A stretch of 64,000 nucleotides of DNA from NCBI GenBank assembly GCA_026120185.1, contig JANUWF010001109.1, positions 3,030,001 to 3,094,000 on the forward strand. Reading direction: 5' to 3'. This DNA is from Voacanga thouarsii (taxonomy: Eukaryota > Streptophyta > Magnoliopsida > Gentianales > Apocynaceae). Below the pieces are notes generated by a model. The model saw only the letters and a program-made list of their open reading frames with translations, was not told the origin of the DNA and ran no database searches. The translations under genes and the position numbers were made by a program. The first letter of the stretch is position 1; the number at the start of each line of letters is the position of its first letter. Below, piece after piece: positions 1-11,605 of the stretch.

Positions 1-247
1 ATTCTATTGTTCTTGTTTGCCTTTGTTGCTTCAAGGATATTAGGGTGAGAATCTAGTAGAACTTTCTATTCATCTTGAGGGTCTTTGAGGCTTTGTTCTT
101 CAAGGGTTTGAAATAGTGTAGATAATTAGGTTACCTTTCTCTTTTATCACAAGAAAAAAATCTCTATTTTGGTTCCCATTGTTGAGCTAAACCATAACTA
201 ACAAATATACCACAACACCAAGAAAAAAGCTACCACAAAAAGTCATA
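1..247. other. unassigned left-edge sequence
   Basis: No reading frame or repeat is recognised here. It lies directly upstream of the copia A gag remnant and could be leader of that element or unrelated DNA. The 5' LTR of copia A is not visible. Confidence 0.4.
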
Positions 248-471
248 TCAATGACATGGCCACAGATTTGATCTTAGGCTTATTACCTCCTGAGTATGAC
301 CAGTTTGTCATGAATTTTAACATGCATAATATGGAGAAATCCATTACTGAATTGTATGGGATGCTACAACAAGCTAAACTGAACATTAAGAAAAATACTC
401 CAAATGTTCTAATGGTTTAAAAAGGGAAAGGGAAAAAGAACAACCAAAAAGGCAAAGTCATAGCTAGTAAG
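248..471 (+). pseudogene. copia A gag fragment
   Basis: The frame beginning at 248 reads a typical copia capsid stretch: NDMATDLILGLLPPEYDQF, then a FNMHNMEKSI-like segment and a lysine-rich tail. A TAA stop at 418-420 breaks the frame, which otherwise continues as a Lys/Gly-rich stretch to 471. There copia B is inserted. After 11606 the same frame resumes with further Lys-rich residues and the zinc knuckle. The N-terminal half of Gag was not found upstream. Gag would form the particle that packages element RNA; this copy is dead. Confidence 0.75.
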
Positions 472-2248
472 TGAAGGCCTTGAAAAGGGAAAACACAAAT
501 CATGTAGTGGAAGCGAAAACAAAAAAAAACTGGAAAACTGAAGAACTGGAGAACCCGAACAGAGCCGGTGCCAGCCCCATTCGGCGGGACTCCGAGGTAA
601 AAAATTTCTAACCTTTTCTTCTTATTCTCAAAGATGGTTGTACCGGAATGTGTGCAACCGGGGTAGGTGCGCTAGTGGAAACTTTTGGTGTGATTCTTGC
701 AAGCCTCCTACTCCGTTTTTTCATGTATATAAATACCAACCTCTCGATCTTTCAATATATGGTTTGCCTAATTCCGTTTGGTGAACAACTCACAGACTAA
801 GGAACTTTTCCTAGAGAGAGAGAGTGAGTGAGAGGCGTCTCCTTTTTTCATAGAGAAGAAGTCGTGAAAACAATGTTGTATTCAATCCTCCTATTTAACC
901 TAAATAAAACCCTAGGTTAAACTAGACTGGCCCATTGGACTCTTAGTTTAACCTTTTGAACTAAATTAATTATTCTAATTAGAACTAAGTAAATGGCCCA
1001 ATTAATAATTAATTTTTCAGCCCAAATAAACTAGTCCAATTAATAAACCTATATTAATTTAGTCTCAGGTTAATCTTTAATTATTCAAATTGGGCCAAAG
1101 CCCTGAATAATTAATTAACCCACCAAACTAATTTAATTAATTCTCTCTCTCCATGGACCTTTATTTTATTTTAGCCCAACAATTAAATCAAGTTACTTAA
1201 ATAAAATAAAATTTTCATTTAATTTAAGATCAATTCCTTAGCCTGTATTTCATTAGGACTCACGGTCTATATTGGGGACCAAAAGACACACCGCTTTGGT
1301 TACTAAAATGACCAAAATACACTTGCCATATAAATAGCTATATTTTGCATTTTAAATATTTCCTAATTTCACCATAAGGAAATATTGACCCCAAGGACAA
1401 TGCTGCGTTAGCAAAGTCTCTGACCTACAGGTTTAATGACTAAAATACCCCTCTATACATCGTCGTACATTAGAGAGGAAGAAATGTATTAACACCTCTG
1501 TAAATGACATCTACCATCCTTAGGCTTCTAGTCCAATGATCCACGATTTCCTGAATTATTTTCGCTTTCCAAGTGAGCTACCCTAAAGCAAATATCCAAG
1601 TAATGTTTCCCAGGGTCCTGGATATTTAGATCATTCAGACAACCATAAGGGGCAATATAGTATAGAAACTATCTTGTATAAGTTTGTCTTAACTAACTAG
1701 TCACACATACCCAACATGCAAGTATATTGGTCCTACCATAGAACCTCAACTATAGCATATCAAAGTATATGCTTCCAGTTTCGTCAGACCACCAACTCAC
1801 GCTCAAGTCGTAGAGTACTAGTCCACGATGTAGCGGTAGTAGTCTAGATTTATACCTTATAGTACTTTTAGAAACCACTACTACAGGTCATGTTCTATAT
1901 ATTCGAAATACGCTTATGTCATGAAGTGAGTAGTCTACTCACTGGCTAAAGGTAAGCCATTCCCTATTTGGAATTCACAACATAATAACTTAGATATAAT
2001 GAGATTCTCATTCTCATCAATCGGTTAAGAACAAATGTTTATGTGTTAAGTAACCCATGATTCATACCTTACTATGAAATACCTCCATTCACATGGACCA
2101 CTTACTTAAACACAATGGGTCTTTTTCCAAATGTAATTATGCACAAATAAAATGTAAATTCACAAACAATTTCTAAAAATAAATTCTTTTATTAAAACAA
2201 TCGATATTTACATCAGAAACCTAGTCTAAGAGGGCGTATTTTCTAACA
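472..2248 (-). repeat. 3' LTR of copia B
   Basis: It is 1777 bp and starts at 2248 with TGTTAGAAAATACGCCC in element orientation. It ends at 472 with GGCCTTCA. It matches 9826-11600 along its whole length and is related to solo LTRs C, D, E1, E2 and F. Confidence 0.93.
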
Positions 2249-2262
2249 ATCTCCCACTTGCA
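2249..2262 (-). other. polypurine tract of copia B
   Basis: On the minus strand GCAAGTGGGAGAT sits directly against the LTR start. This is the usual plus-strand DNA priming site of LTR retrotransposons. Copia A has a near-identical tract at 16711-16727. Confidence 0.85.
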
Positions 2263-2289
2263 CTTTAAGACTAAGTAAGTCCGTAGGTG

Positions 2290-3885
2290 CCCACTCCTAT
2301 GGCGTCTAAGTATCTCTTGAAGACTCTCTCAGCCAAAGGCTCTTCGGAGGCAATCTGTTCCACCATGACTTCCCGTCTCTGAATGAAATCTCAAATCAGG
2401 TGATACTTCCTCTCGATATGCTTCCCCTTTTTGTGGTTCTTGGGTTTTTGGATTGTGATACTGCTCCAGCGTTATCACAATACATCACAATCGACTTGTC
2501 CATCCGTGGCACGACTCCAAGTTCTAAAAGAAACTTCCAGAGCCAGACTGCCTCCTTGGATGCCTTTGAAGTTGTCACATACTCAACTTCCATAGTTGAG
2601 TCAGCAATGCAAAATTACTTGATACTCCTCCATGAAATGGCTCCTCCAGACAAGGTGAAGACATATCCACTAATGGATTTTCTCTCATCCTTATCTGCTT
2701 GGAAGTCTGAGTCTATGTATCCTGTAGGAACCAAGTCATTAGCCCTGTAAACTAGCATATAATCTCTTGTTCTCTTAAGGTACTTGAGAATATGCTTTAC
2801 AACTTGTCAATGAACCTCCCCAGGGTTTGACTAATATCTGCTAACCAAGCTTACAGCAAAACAGATATCTAACCTAGTACAAAGTATGGCGTACATGAGA
2901 CTTCCCACAGCCGAAGCGTAGGGAATTCTACTCATTCTGTCTTTTTCTTTTTTAGGCTTAGGACAGTCCTTTGAAGAAAATGACAGCCCATATCTGCAAG
3001 GAATTAGAGCTCCCTTGCATGAGTTCATGCTGTACCGAGCTAGCATCTTATCAATGTATGCCGCTTGGGATAATCCTAACATTCTCTACTTCCTATTTCT
3101 AAGAAGTCTAATCCCGAGAATGTAGCTGGCTTCTCCCAAATCCTTAATACTAAATTGACTAGACAACCAAATCTTTGTAGATGACAATGACCCTATATTA
3201 TTTCCAATGAGTAAAATGTCATCTACATACAAGACAAGAAAAATCACATTAATACCTTCAAGTTTCCTGTACACGTATGGTTTATCATCGTTTTGAATAA
3301 AACTATAAGACTCTACAGTTTTATCAAAATGAATGTTCCATACTCTCGATGCTTACTTAAGTCCATAAATGGACTTTTTAAGCTTGTAAACTATATGTTC
3401 TTGGCCTTCAACAATAAAGCCTTCCAGTTGGGACATATAGATGTCTTCACTAAGATGATCATTTAAAAATGCCGTCTTGATATCCATTTGCCATATCTCA
3501 TAATCATAATGACATGCAATGGAAAGGAGGATACGGATGGACTTAAGTATGGCTACCGGGAAAAAGGTCTCCTCATAATCGATTCACTCTTTCTAAGTAT
3601 ACCCTTTCGCCACAAGTCTAGCTTTGAAGGTTTCCACATTCTCATCCACTCCCCTCTTCCTCTTGTATACCCACTTATACCCAATGGGCTTTATCCTTTC
3701 AGGTGAAGCTACAAGATCCCAAACCTGATTGAAGTACATAGACTCAATCTCGACTTTCATTGGTTCATACCATAGATTTGCATCGGCATCAACAACAGCC
3801 TCCTCGTATCTAGTGTTCCTGATGGTCGGAGACTAACTCGAAAGCTTCTCCAATCCATCTCTCCAAAACCCTATACACTCTTTCA
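2290..3885 (-). pseudogene. copia B reverse transcriptase and RNase H remnant
   Basis: Broken minus-strand frames give the Ty1-copia reverse transcriptase core, with the catalytic motif YVDDILLIGN near 3200-3230. This is followed by FSIKDLGEASYILGI and an IPYASAVGSLMYA block (about 2885-2945). The copia RNase H follows with TSKASKEAVWLWKFLLELG and MYCDNAGA (2396-2593). The N-terminal half of the reverse transcriptase (3290-3885) is recognisable only in short pieces with several stops and frameshifts. The RNase H lacks a clean C-terminus before the polypurine tract. Intact, it would copy genomic RNA into cDNA; here it cannot be translated as one protein. Confidence 0.85.
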
Positions 3886-4328
3886 CTACGACGAGGCTCC
3901 AATTGTACAGGCTCTTGAGGCTGTGCCTCTTCTTGTTCCACAACTTGATTCCGAAGATAACTTCTCCTTAAGTTCCAACCAAGTTAAACCTTTCGTGGAA
4001 GTACTCTGATCATCCTCTAAATATCTAGCATTGGTACTTACTAGTACTTTCTGCTCCTTATGATGATAAAAGTAACCACCATTTGTCTCTTTTAGATACC
4101 CAACAAAATAGCATAATTCTGATCTTGGTTCTAACTTGTCTCCCTTGACCAGTGCATAAGTTGGACAATCCCATATCCTGAGATGATTTAAACTTGGCTT
4201 ACGCCCAGTCCACATCTCATAAGGAGTCCTAGGTACTGACTTGAAAGGCACCAAGTTCAGAATGTATGCCGCTGTTTCCAGGGCATATCCCCAAAAAGAC
4301 ATTGGAAGAGTAGCATGAGACATCATGC
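3886..4328 (-). pseudogene. copia B integrase C-terminal part
   Basis: The frame 3886-4326 starts [20 protein letters not shown] and continues with [19 protein letters not shown] and [15 protein letters not shown]. These are the conserved blocks after the catalytic core of copia integrases. The first Met codon is not a start: the protein originally continued from the core at 6377-6833 and was cut by solo LTR C. The C-terminal part turns into a frameshifted Ser/Arg-rich tail. Codons shared by the CATGC target duplication show how the two halves once joined. Confidence 0.9.
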
Positions 4329-6371
4329 TGTTGGATTGTATGCCCTCTTAGACTAGGTTTCTAATGTAAAATCGAATATTTTAATAAAAGAATTTATTTT
4401 CAGAAATTGTTTGTGAATTTATTTTTTGTTTGTGCACGATTTTCGTTTAGAACAGACCTATTGTGTTTAAATAAGTGATCCATGTGAATGGTGGTCTTTC
4501 ACAGTAAGGTATGGATCATGGGTTATTTAACACATAAACATTTGTTCTTAGCCTATTGATGAGACTGAGAACCTCATCATATTTAGGTTATTATGTTATG
4601 AATTCCAAATGGGGAATGGCTTACCTTTAGCCTGTGAGTAGTCCACTCACTTCATAACATAAGCGTATTTCGAATACGTAGAACATGACCTGTAGTAGTG
4701 GTTTCTCAAAGTATTATATGGTAGAAACCAAGACTACTACCGCTACAGCGTGGACCAGTACTCTACAACTTGAGTATGAGTTGGTGGTCTGGCGAAGCTG
4801 GAAGCATATACTTTGATTTGCTATAGTTGAGGTTCTATCGTAGGGCCAATATATTTGCATGTTGGGTATGTGTGACTAGTTAGTTAAGATAGACTTATAC
4901 AAGATAGTTTCTGCACTATATCGCCCCTTGTGGTTGTCCGAATGGTCTAAATTATCCAGTGCCCTGGAAAACATGACTTGGATGTTTGCTTTAGGGTAGC
5001 TCCATTGGAAAGCGGAAACACTTCAGAAAGTCGTGGATCATTGGACTAGAAGCCTAAGGATGGTAGATGTCATTTAGGGGGGTGTTAGTACACTTCTTCC
5101 TCTCTAAATGTACGGCGATGTGTAGAGGGGTATTTTAGTCATTTCACCTGTAGGTCGGAGACTTTGCGAATGTAGCATTGTCCTTGGGGTCAATATTTCC
5201 TTATGGTGATATTAGGAAATATTTAAAATACAAAATACAGCTATTTATATAGCAGGGGTATTTTGGTCATTTTAGCAGCCAAGGCGATGTGTCTTTTTGG
5301 TCCTCGGGATAGCCCGTAAGTCCTAACTATTTTTAGGTTGAGGAATTGGTCTCAGTTGAAGAGGATTTTATTTTATTTTGTTTTATTTATTTTATTCAGA
5401 AAGTATAATTTATTATTGGACTGGAATAAAATAAATAAATAAATAACATAGGAGTTGAGAAAAATTAATTATCTAGTTTATTTGATTAATTAATTATTCA
5501 GGGCTTAGGTCCAGTATGAATAATTAAGAAATTAACCTAGGCTTAAACTAGGGGAAATAATTAATGTTTAATTATTTATTGGGTTATTTATATAGGCCCA
5601 AGAAATAAATAATTAAAGATTAATTATTATGGTTCATTTGAGCTCATTAATTATTTATTTGGTTACTTATGTAAGCCCAGGAAATAAATAATTAATATTT
5701 ATTATTTTGGGCCTTTTGGGTCCAAGAAAAATAATAAATATTTATCTGGCCCAATAGCTTGGACCTTAGGATTTTTTTCCAGATACGGTTAAGAGAAGTT
5801 TAGGGTTAGGCCAAACTGATTCTCAGGATAACATCCGGGTGTTTTAAAATCCCGGGGATATGTTTATCAGAGATTGAGAAACCTAGTTGAGGCTAACTTA
5901 TAAACAACTCTTTGGAAAAGAAAAATACCCTGAATTTTTCCAAGCCACACAAGACTCTCACGTCTCTCTCTAGCTCTCTCTCTCTCTCTCTCTTACGTTT
6001 CTTCTTCTTGGTTTCTCCTTGTTCTTTGCTAACCAATAGCGAGTGAACCAAGGAGAATTGAGACCGTTTCTCTTTCCCATTGTGTTCACCAACTAGAGGT
6101 TAGCCTGAGGAATATCCCGAGAGCTGGAAAGCTAAGCGTTAATGCAAACAAGGCGAAGTAGAAGGTTAGCGGGTGTTCAACCGGAAGCTCCTTCAAGTGT
6201 GCAAAGCTAGGCGATTCCAGCCGTTCAATCTGTTCATACGCAACCTAAGAGGTTTAAGGAACGCAAATGTATGATCTTCACACTTCCGCATGGCCTTTAT
6301 GGCTCGCGTTTATTTTTCTCCAGTTTTTTTCCGCTACAGAGCATGATTCCCCTGTTTCATGTTTTCCCTCA
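4329..6371 (+). mobile_element. solo LTR C (copia B-related), inserted in the copia B integrase
   Basis: It is 2043 bp, starts TGTTGGATTGTATGCCC and ends TTTTCCCTCA. It is flanked by perfect 5-bp CATGC copies (4324-4328, 6372-6376). It resembles the copia B LTRs over most of its length but is longer and differs in the terminal 300 bp. No internal region exists, so this is a solo LTR left by recombination between the two LTRs of a former full element. Its orientation is opposite to copia B. Confidence 0.94.
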
Positions 6372-6842
6372 CATGCTTCGAACTATTTCCATCAATGTCT
6401 TATTCCTTTTCTCAACTACTCCATTCTACTGGGGTGTCCCCAACACAGAGAGCTGGGATACTATCTCATGATGTACCATGTAGTCCTTGAATTCACCCAG
6501 GAGGTACTCTTCACCACGATCCGATCGTAAGGTCTTGATCAATTTACTTGTCCGAATCTCCACTTCAGCCTTAAACTCTTTGAACTTGTCAAAAGAGTCA
6601 GACTTGCATCTCATTAGGTAAATAAAACCAAACCTTGTACAATCATCCGTGAAAGTGATGAAGTACTCAAAACCCCCTCTAGTTAGTGTAGATAAGGGAC
6701 CACACACATCAATGTGAATAAAACTCAATACCTCCTTAGATCTATCCGCCTTAGGGGTAAATGACCTTTTGGCCATCTTTCCCATTAAACAGGATTCACA
6801 CTGAGGGCAATTTTTCAATCTCAGTGAGCCCAAGGGCCCATC
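6372..6842 (-). pseudogene. copia B integrase catalytic core
   Basis: The minus-strand frame (6426-6833) holds the zinc-binding tail CPQCESCLMGKM. The DDE core follows, with the first Asp in FIHIDVCGPLSTL, the second Asp in TLRSDRGEEYLLG, and the third acidic residue in NGVVEKRNKT beyond an in-frame TAG. That stop follows GTPQ and is probably a CAG-to-TAG change, because copia integrases read GTPQQNG there. Downstream the frame runs into solo LTR C after RSM. Confidence 0.92.
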
Positions 6843-6854
6843 ATGGATTAACCT

Positions 6855-7370
6855 CTAAATCTTGGTTGAGTTGATATGACCTAACCCTAGATGCCAAAGA
6901 TAAAAGTCATTGACATTGGTCTTTCTCTTCCTTGTTAAAGGTTCAGATTGAGCGGTATTTAATTGATTGTTAATAGGGTTTAAGAAAAATAGATTCCCAT
7001 ATATTTGTCCAGTACATAAAATTTCTCCATCTCTATTGATAGAAATACTAGAATGGAAAAATACAGAATATCCTTGATTTATTAGTTTCGCAACCGAAAT
7101 CAAATTTTGTCGAAATCCAGGTACATATAAAATATCTTTCAAAACCACTATTCTATTACAATTAAAAATATGATCCAGCTCTCCCACTGTAAGGGCCCAA
7201 ACTTGTGCTCCATTTACCATACGTAGTCCATGTTCGCCCTTCTGGAGTCTTCTAATTTTTCTAAACCCCTGTAAGGAGTTATAGATGTGATCAGTGGCTC
7301 CTGAATCAACAATCCAAATGGAAGTTAATCCATCCATTGATATAAACTCTAGATAGAAAATATTACCTGT
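6855..7370 (-). pseudogene. copia B protease and GAG-pre-integrase domain
   Basis: The open stretch 6855-7337 contains the aspartic protease active site WIVDSGATDHIYN with the DSG triad intact. Next comes the flap-like VNGAQVWALTVGELDHI and the block LYVPGFRQNLISVAKL. The GAG-pre-integrase motif FYLWHLGLGHINSTKI sits at the end. Copia proteases are part of one Gag-Pol polyprotein, so the Met at 7337 is probably not a true start. This is the best-preserved piece of copia B. Confidence 0.92.
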
Positions 7371-8130
7371 GGGGTTTTTCTTAGATTGAAGATCCGGACA
7401 CTCCTTTTTTCAATGTCCCTTCAATCCACATTTGAAGTACTTGCTATTGGGTTTGTTTTTGGGTTTGGTCTTGGGCTAGGCCGCTGCGTTCCTCTTCTTC
7501 TTCTTGAACTTTCTGGGCTTAGACTCAATTCTAGAAGATGAAGCCTTAGTAATCATAGCCTTAGATTGTGACTTCATGACCTTCTCTGCCATCTGGAGCT
7601 CCTTCATCAACTTAGTTAAACTCATGTTTAACTTGTTCATATTGTAATTCAACTTAAACTAAGTAAAGGAACCTAGTAGAGATTCGAGAACTATGTCCAC
7701 TTAGCTCTCAGGGTCAATAACAGCCCCTAAGATTTCTGCCTCCTCGAAAGTAGTAATCATTTTGAGCATATACTCTCTAAGTGATGCTCTCTCAGCCATC
7801 TTAGTGTTAATGATAGTTCGAAGAGCCTCCTACCTTACGGGCCGGCTCTTATCCACAAACATCGTGACTGATGATTGAGTTATATCATACGTAGTGGCCA
7901 TGTGCTCATGTTTGGACTAGAGCACATTAGACATAGAGGCCAACATGTAACAACGAGCCATCTTATCGGTCTTATTCCATATCTTTTCAGCCTCACGCTC
8001 CTCAGCAGTGGAACTCTCCCCGATAACAGGGTAGGTTTCGTAAAGGACATACTTATACTCTTCCGCTGTGAGTATTATGTCCAGGTTCCTCTTCTAATCC
8101 ATATAGTTTGGGCCCGTTAGCTTATTCTCT
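7371..8130 (-). pseudogene. copia B gag remnant
   Basis: The minus-strand translation from about 8100 gives a copia Gag of the UBN2 type, including AEKIWNKTDKMARCYMLASM, ALRTIINTKMAERASLREYM and VLESLLGSF, then a Lys-rich tail and a knuckle YFKCGLKGH-KKECP. At least six in-frame stops interrupt it. The first knuckle cysteine has become tyrosine (TAC for TGC) and the Trp after the His is a stop. Gag would coat element RNA; this copy is non-functional. Confidence 0.85.
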
Positions 8131-9810
8131 CGGAGAATAACAACCAATGGACTAAAAGAACCTCCCACTATTTTGAAAATAAAAGAAAAAAGATTTAGTT
8201 TGTAAAAACAAAAAAAAATTTGTGCATTTTATCCTTATTATCAAAATTAATAATAATTAATTTGGCTATTAGGAAAACTGACATAGCTTCTTGAGATGAT
8301 TAACAGTTCCCTAAGTTAAGTGTGTTAACCACCACAAATTAATTTTCCTTCTAGGCAATGATTTAGAAGATAACTCAATCAAGGGGATGATCGTTTCCTC
8401 TCATTTTCTATGGACATACCTCGCACTATAACCTCCAACGAGAGGTTGACCGATCATAGTACGTGTCCTGGGTTATTAATTACACCCTTCCATTAGATCT
8501 AGATCTTTGTGGTATCTCCATCCTATACGGGTTCACTCCCAGGGTGACACGAGGGGACCCACGATCTCTAATGAGGATCGTAAAGGAAGTCGTGGGGCCG
8601 TTGGAACCCCTCTCCCACTTAATCTTTTAAAATAAGGGTTTTTCTAAAAAATATCCTTTTGAAAATTTCCATTAAGTTTTCCCTTTAACCAAAAAATAAA
8701 ATATCTTAATCCATTAAAATCTCTATGTCAAGGTTTATATCCTTTAAGAGATTTTTCTATGGACTAATTTTATTTAAGTTAAAAACTTAATGATTTAAAA
8801 AATTTTCCAATTAAAACTTTCTAGAGACTTTGGTCTCAAATTTATTCGACAAAAATTTCTTTGTGCTAAAGTAAAACAAAATGGCTTTCTATTTTAACTT
8901 ACAAAAATATCTAAATCCAATATATTTTCTATGTCAATGATTAAATCTTTTGAGAAAATATCCAAGGATTAATATTTTTTCAAGTTAAAATAACCATTTA
9001 ATTTGTAGAAAAATATTTTCTTGTCAAAAAATATTCCCAAAGACTTTGGTCTTTGAGAAAATGTGCACATAGGTACATAAAAATAAATAGTTTGCTAGAA
9101 AACAGTAGACGTTTTCATGCTTTTCTATTTTTAAACTTAAATGCCCAGATAATAGAATTAAACATATTAATTAATTAATTAATGGTCTTATTTAATCCTA
9201 AAATCACATACTAATATTTTTCATGCAAAAATATTCCTTGAATATTAACTATTTCAAAAATATTAACTTCGACTGGTATGGACCCCAAAACCAAAAGAAA
9301 TTACAAGAAAAATTAAAAAATTTCTCCTTGGTCCATTACATCCGCCACACTGGATCAGCCACCCCATCTGCACTGTGGTCCACTACACCCGCTACACAGA
9401 ACCAGGACCCATGGGCAACCAGCGCGCGGACTGGATCCCAGACCCAAGCCGGCGCCGGTTCCAACACCCCAAGCCAGTACTAGTTGCGGTCTGTCGGGTC
9501 TTCTTCCTACAATTTTTTTTCTGCGAATTTTCTCTATTTTTCTACACAACTCCTGGCTTCGTTGGCTCTCCGATTTCAACCCAAATATAATAAAATCAAC
9601 AAAAACCAACAGCCGCCTATACCCATTAATATTGGGTTTACACGATTTGCTAAGAAAAACAATAAATTACAAATCTCCTATACCTCAATCCGAGAGGTTA
9701 ACAAAGAATATATCCATACCAAAACAGCAAAGGATCACAGTTTAATCACACATACGTGTTCAGTTTTATTCATCTAGATGCATGCTCCCTATATTTTCAC
9801 AAAACCTTTA
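8131..9810 (-). other. copia B 5' leader, non-coding
   Basis: A 1.7-kb AT-rich stretch lies between the primer binding site and gag. It has many runs of A and T and short motif duplications of the AAAATTTTC type. No conserved frame is present; the small open frames near 9223-9777 look accidental. Confidence 0.7.
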
Positions 9811-9823
9811 TGTTCTGATACCA
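9811..9823 (-). other. primer binding site of copia B (initiator Met-tRNA)
   Basis: On the minus strand TGGTATCAGAACA follows the 5' LTR after two bases. It matches the complement of the 3' end of plant initiator Met-tRNA (consensus TGGTATCAGAGC). It fixes the element orientation and the inner LTR edge. Confidence 0.93.
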
Positions 9824-9825
9824 AT

Positions 9826-11600
9826 TGAAGGCCTTGAAAGGGGAAAACACAGTGCATGCAGCGGAAGTGAAAACCAAAAAAACTAGAAAACTGAAGAACT
9901 GGAAACCCCGAACAGAGCCGGCGCCGGTCTCACTCTGGCGGGACTCCAAGGTTAAAAATTTCTAACATTTTCTTCTTGTTCTCAAAGATGGTTGTACCGG
10001 AATGTGTGCAACCGGGGTAAGTGCGCTGGTGGAAACATCTGGTGCGATTCTTGCAAGCCTCCTACTCCGTCTTTACATGTATGTGAACGCCAATCTCTCG
10101 ATCTTCCAATATATGGCCTGCCTAATTCCGTTTGGTAAACAACTCACAGACTAAGAAACTTTTCCTGGAGAGAGAGAGAGAGTGATAGGCGTCTCCTTTT
10201 TTCACAGAGAAGAAGCCGTGAAAACAACGTTGTATTCAATCATCCTGTTTAACCTAAATAAAACCCTAGGTTAAACTAGACTGGCCCAATGGACTCTTAG
10301 TTTAACCTTTTGGACTAAATTAATTATTCTAATTAGAACCAAGTAAATGGCCCAATTAATGATTAATTTCCCAGTCCAAATAAACTAATCCAATTAATAA
10401 GCCTATATTAGTTTAGTCCCAAGTTAATTTTTAATTATTCAAACTGGGCCAAAGCCCTGAATAATTAATTAACTCACCAAACTAATTTAATTAATTCTCT
10501 CTCTTCATGGACCTTTATTTTATTCTAGCCAAACAATTAAATCATGCTACTTAAATAAAATAAATTTCATTTAATTTAAGATCAATTCCTTAAACTGTAT
10601 TTAATTAGGACTCACGGTCTATATTGAGGACCAAAAGACACACCGCCTTGGCTACTAAAATGATCAAAATACCCTTACCATATAAATAGCTGTATTTTGT
10701 ATTTTAAATATTTTCTTATATCACCATAAGAAAATATTGACCCCAAGGACAATGCTGCGTTAGCAAAGTCTCCGACCTACAGGTGTAATGACTAAAATAC
10801 CCTTCTATACATCGTCGTACATTAGAGAGGAAGAAATGTACTAACACCTCTCTAAATGACATCTATCATCCTTAGGTTTCTAGTCCAATGATCCACAACT
10901 TCCTAGATTGTTTCTGCTTTCTAAGTGAGCTACCCTAAAGCAAACATCCAAATCATGTGTTCCCAAGGCCCTGAATATTTAGATCATTTAGACAACCACA
11001 AAGGGCGATATAGCATAGAAACTATCTTGTGCAAGTTTGTCTTAACTAACTAATCACACATACCTAACATATAAGTATATTGGCCCTACGATAGAACCTC
11101 AACTATAGCGTATCAAAGTACATACTTCCAACTTCGTCAGACCACCAACTCACACTCAAGTCGTAGAGTACTAGTCCACGTTGTAGTGGTAGTAGTCTAG
11201 ATTTCTACCTTATAGTACTTTTAGAAACTATTACTACAAGTCCTATTCTACGTATTCGAAATACCCTTATGTCATGAAGTTAGTGGACTACTCATTGGCT
11301 AAAGGTAAACTATTCCCCATTTGGAATTCACAACATAATAACCTAGACATGATGAGATTCCTATTCTCATCAATCGGTTTAGAACGAATGTTTATGTGTT
11401 AAGTAACTCGTGATCCATACCTTACTGTGAAAGACCTCCATTTACATGGACCACTTACCTAAACACAATAGGTCTTTTTCAAATGTAATTATGCACAAAT
11501 AAAATATAAATTCACAAATAATTTCTGAAAATAAATTCTTTTATTAAAACATTAGATATTTAAATTAGAAATCTAGTCTAAGAGTGCATATTTCCCAACA
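9826..11600 (-). repeat. 5' LTR of copia B
   Basis: It is 1775 bp, with TGTTGGGAAATATGC at 11600 and GGCCTTCA at 9826 in element orientation. The right flank GTAAG (11601-11605) matches 467-471. Confidence 0.94.
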
Positions 11601-11605
11601 GTAAG

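Larger units (their letters stand above)
472..11600 (-). mobile_element. Ty1-copia element B, both LTRs present, inserted in copia A
   Basis: The element spans 11.1 kb on the minus strand, about 9.1 kb without solo LTR C. The LTRs at 472-2248 and 9826-11600 begin TGTT and end TTCA in element orientation. The flanks are identical 5-bp GTAAG copies (467-471, 11601-11605). A polypurine tract adjoins the 3' LTR and a Met-tRNA binding site adjoins the 5' LTR. Internal order on the minus strand is gag, protease, integrase, reverse transcriptase, RNase H. All frames carry stops. The LTRs differ at many sites, mostly A/G or C/T, so the insertion is not recent. Confidence 0.95.

Noticed and set aside
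2400..2750. 116-codon plus-strand open frame
   Set aside because: It is the antisense of the copia B RNase H region, which has clear motifs on the minus strand.
6267..6530. Plus-strand open frames at the end of solo LTR C
   Set aside because: They cross the LTR boundary and run antisense to the copia B integrase.
9223..9777. Several overlapping plus- and minus-strand open frames
   Set aside because: They lie in the copia B leader, have no recognisable motif, and are composed of low-complexity sequence.
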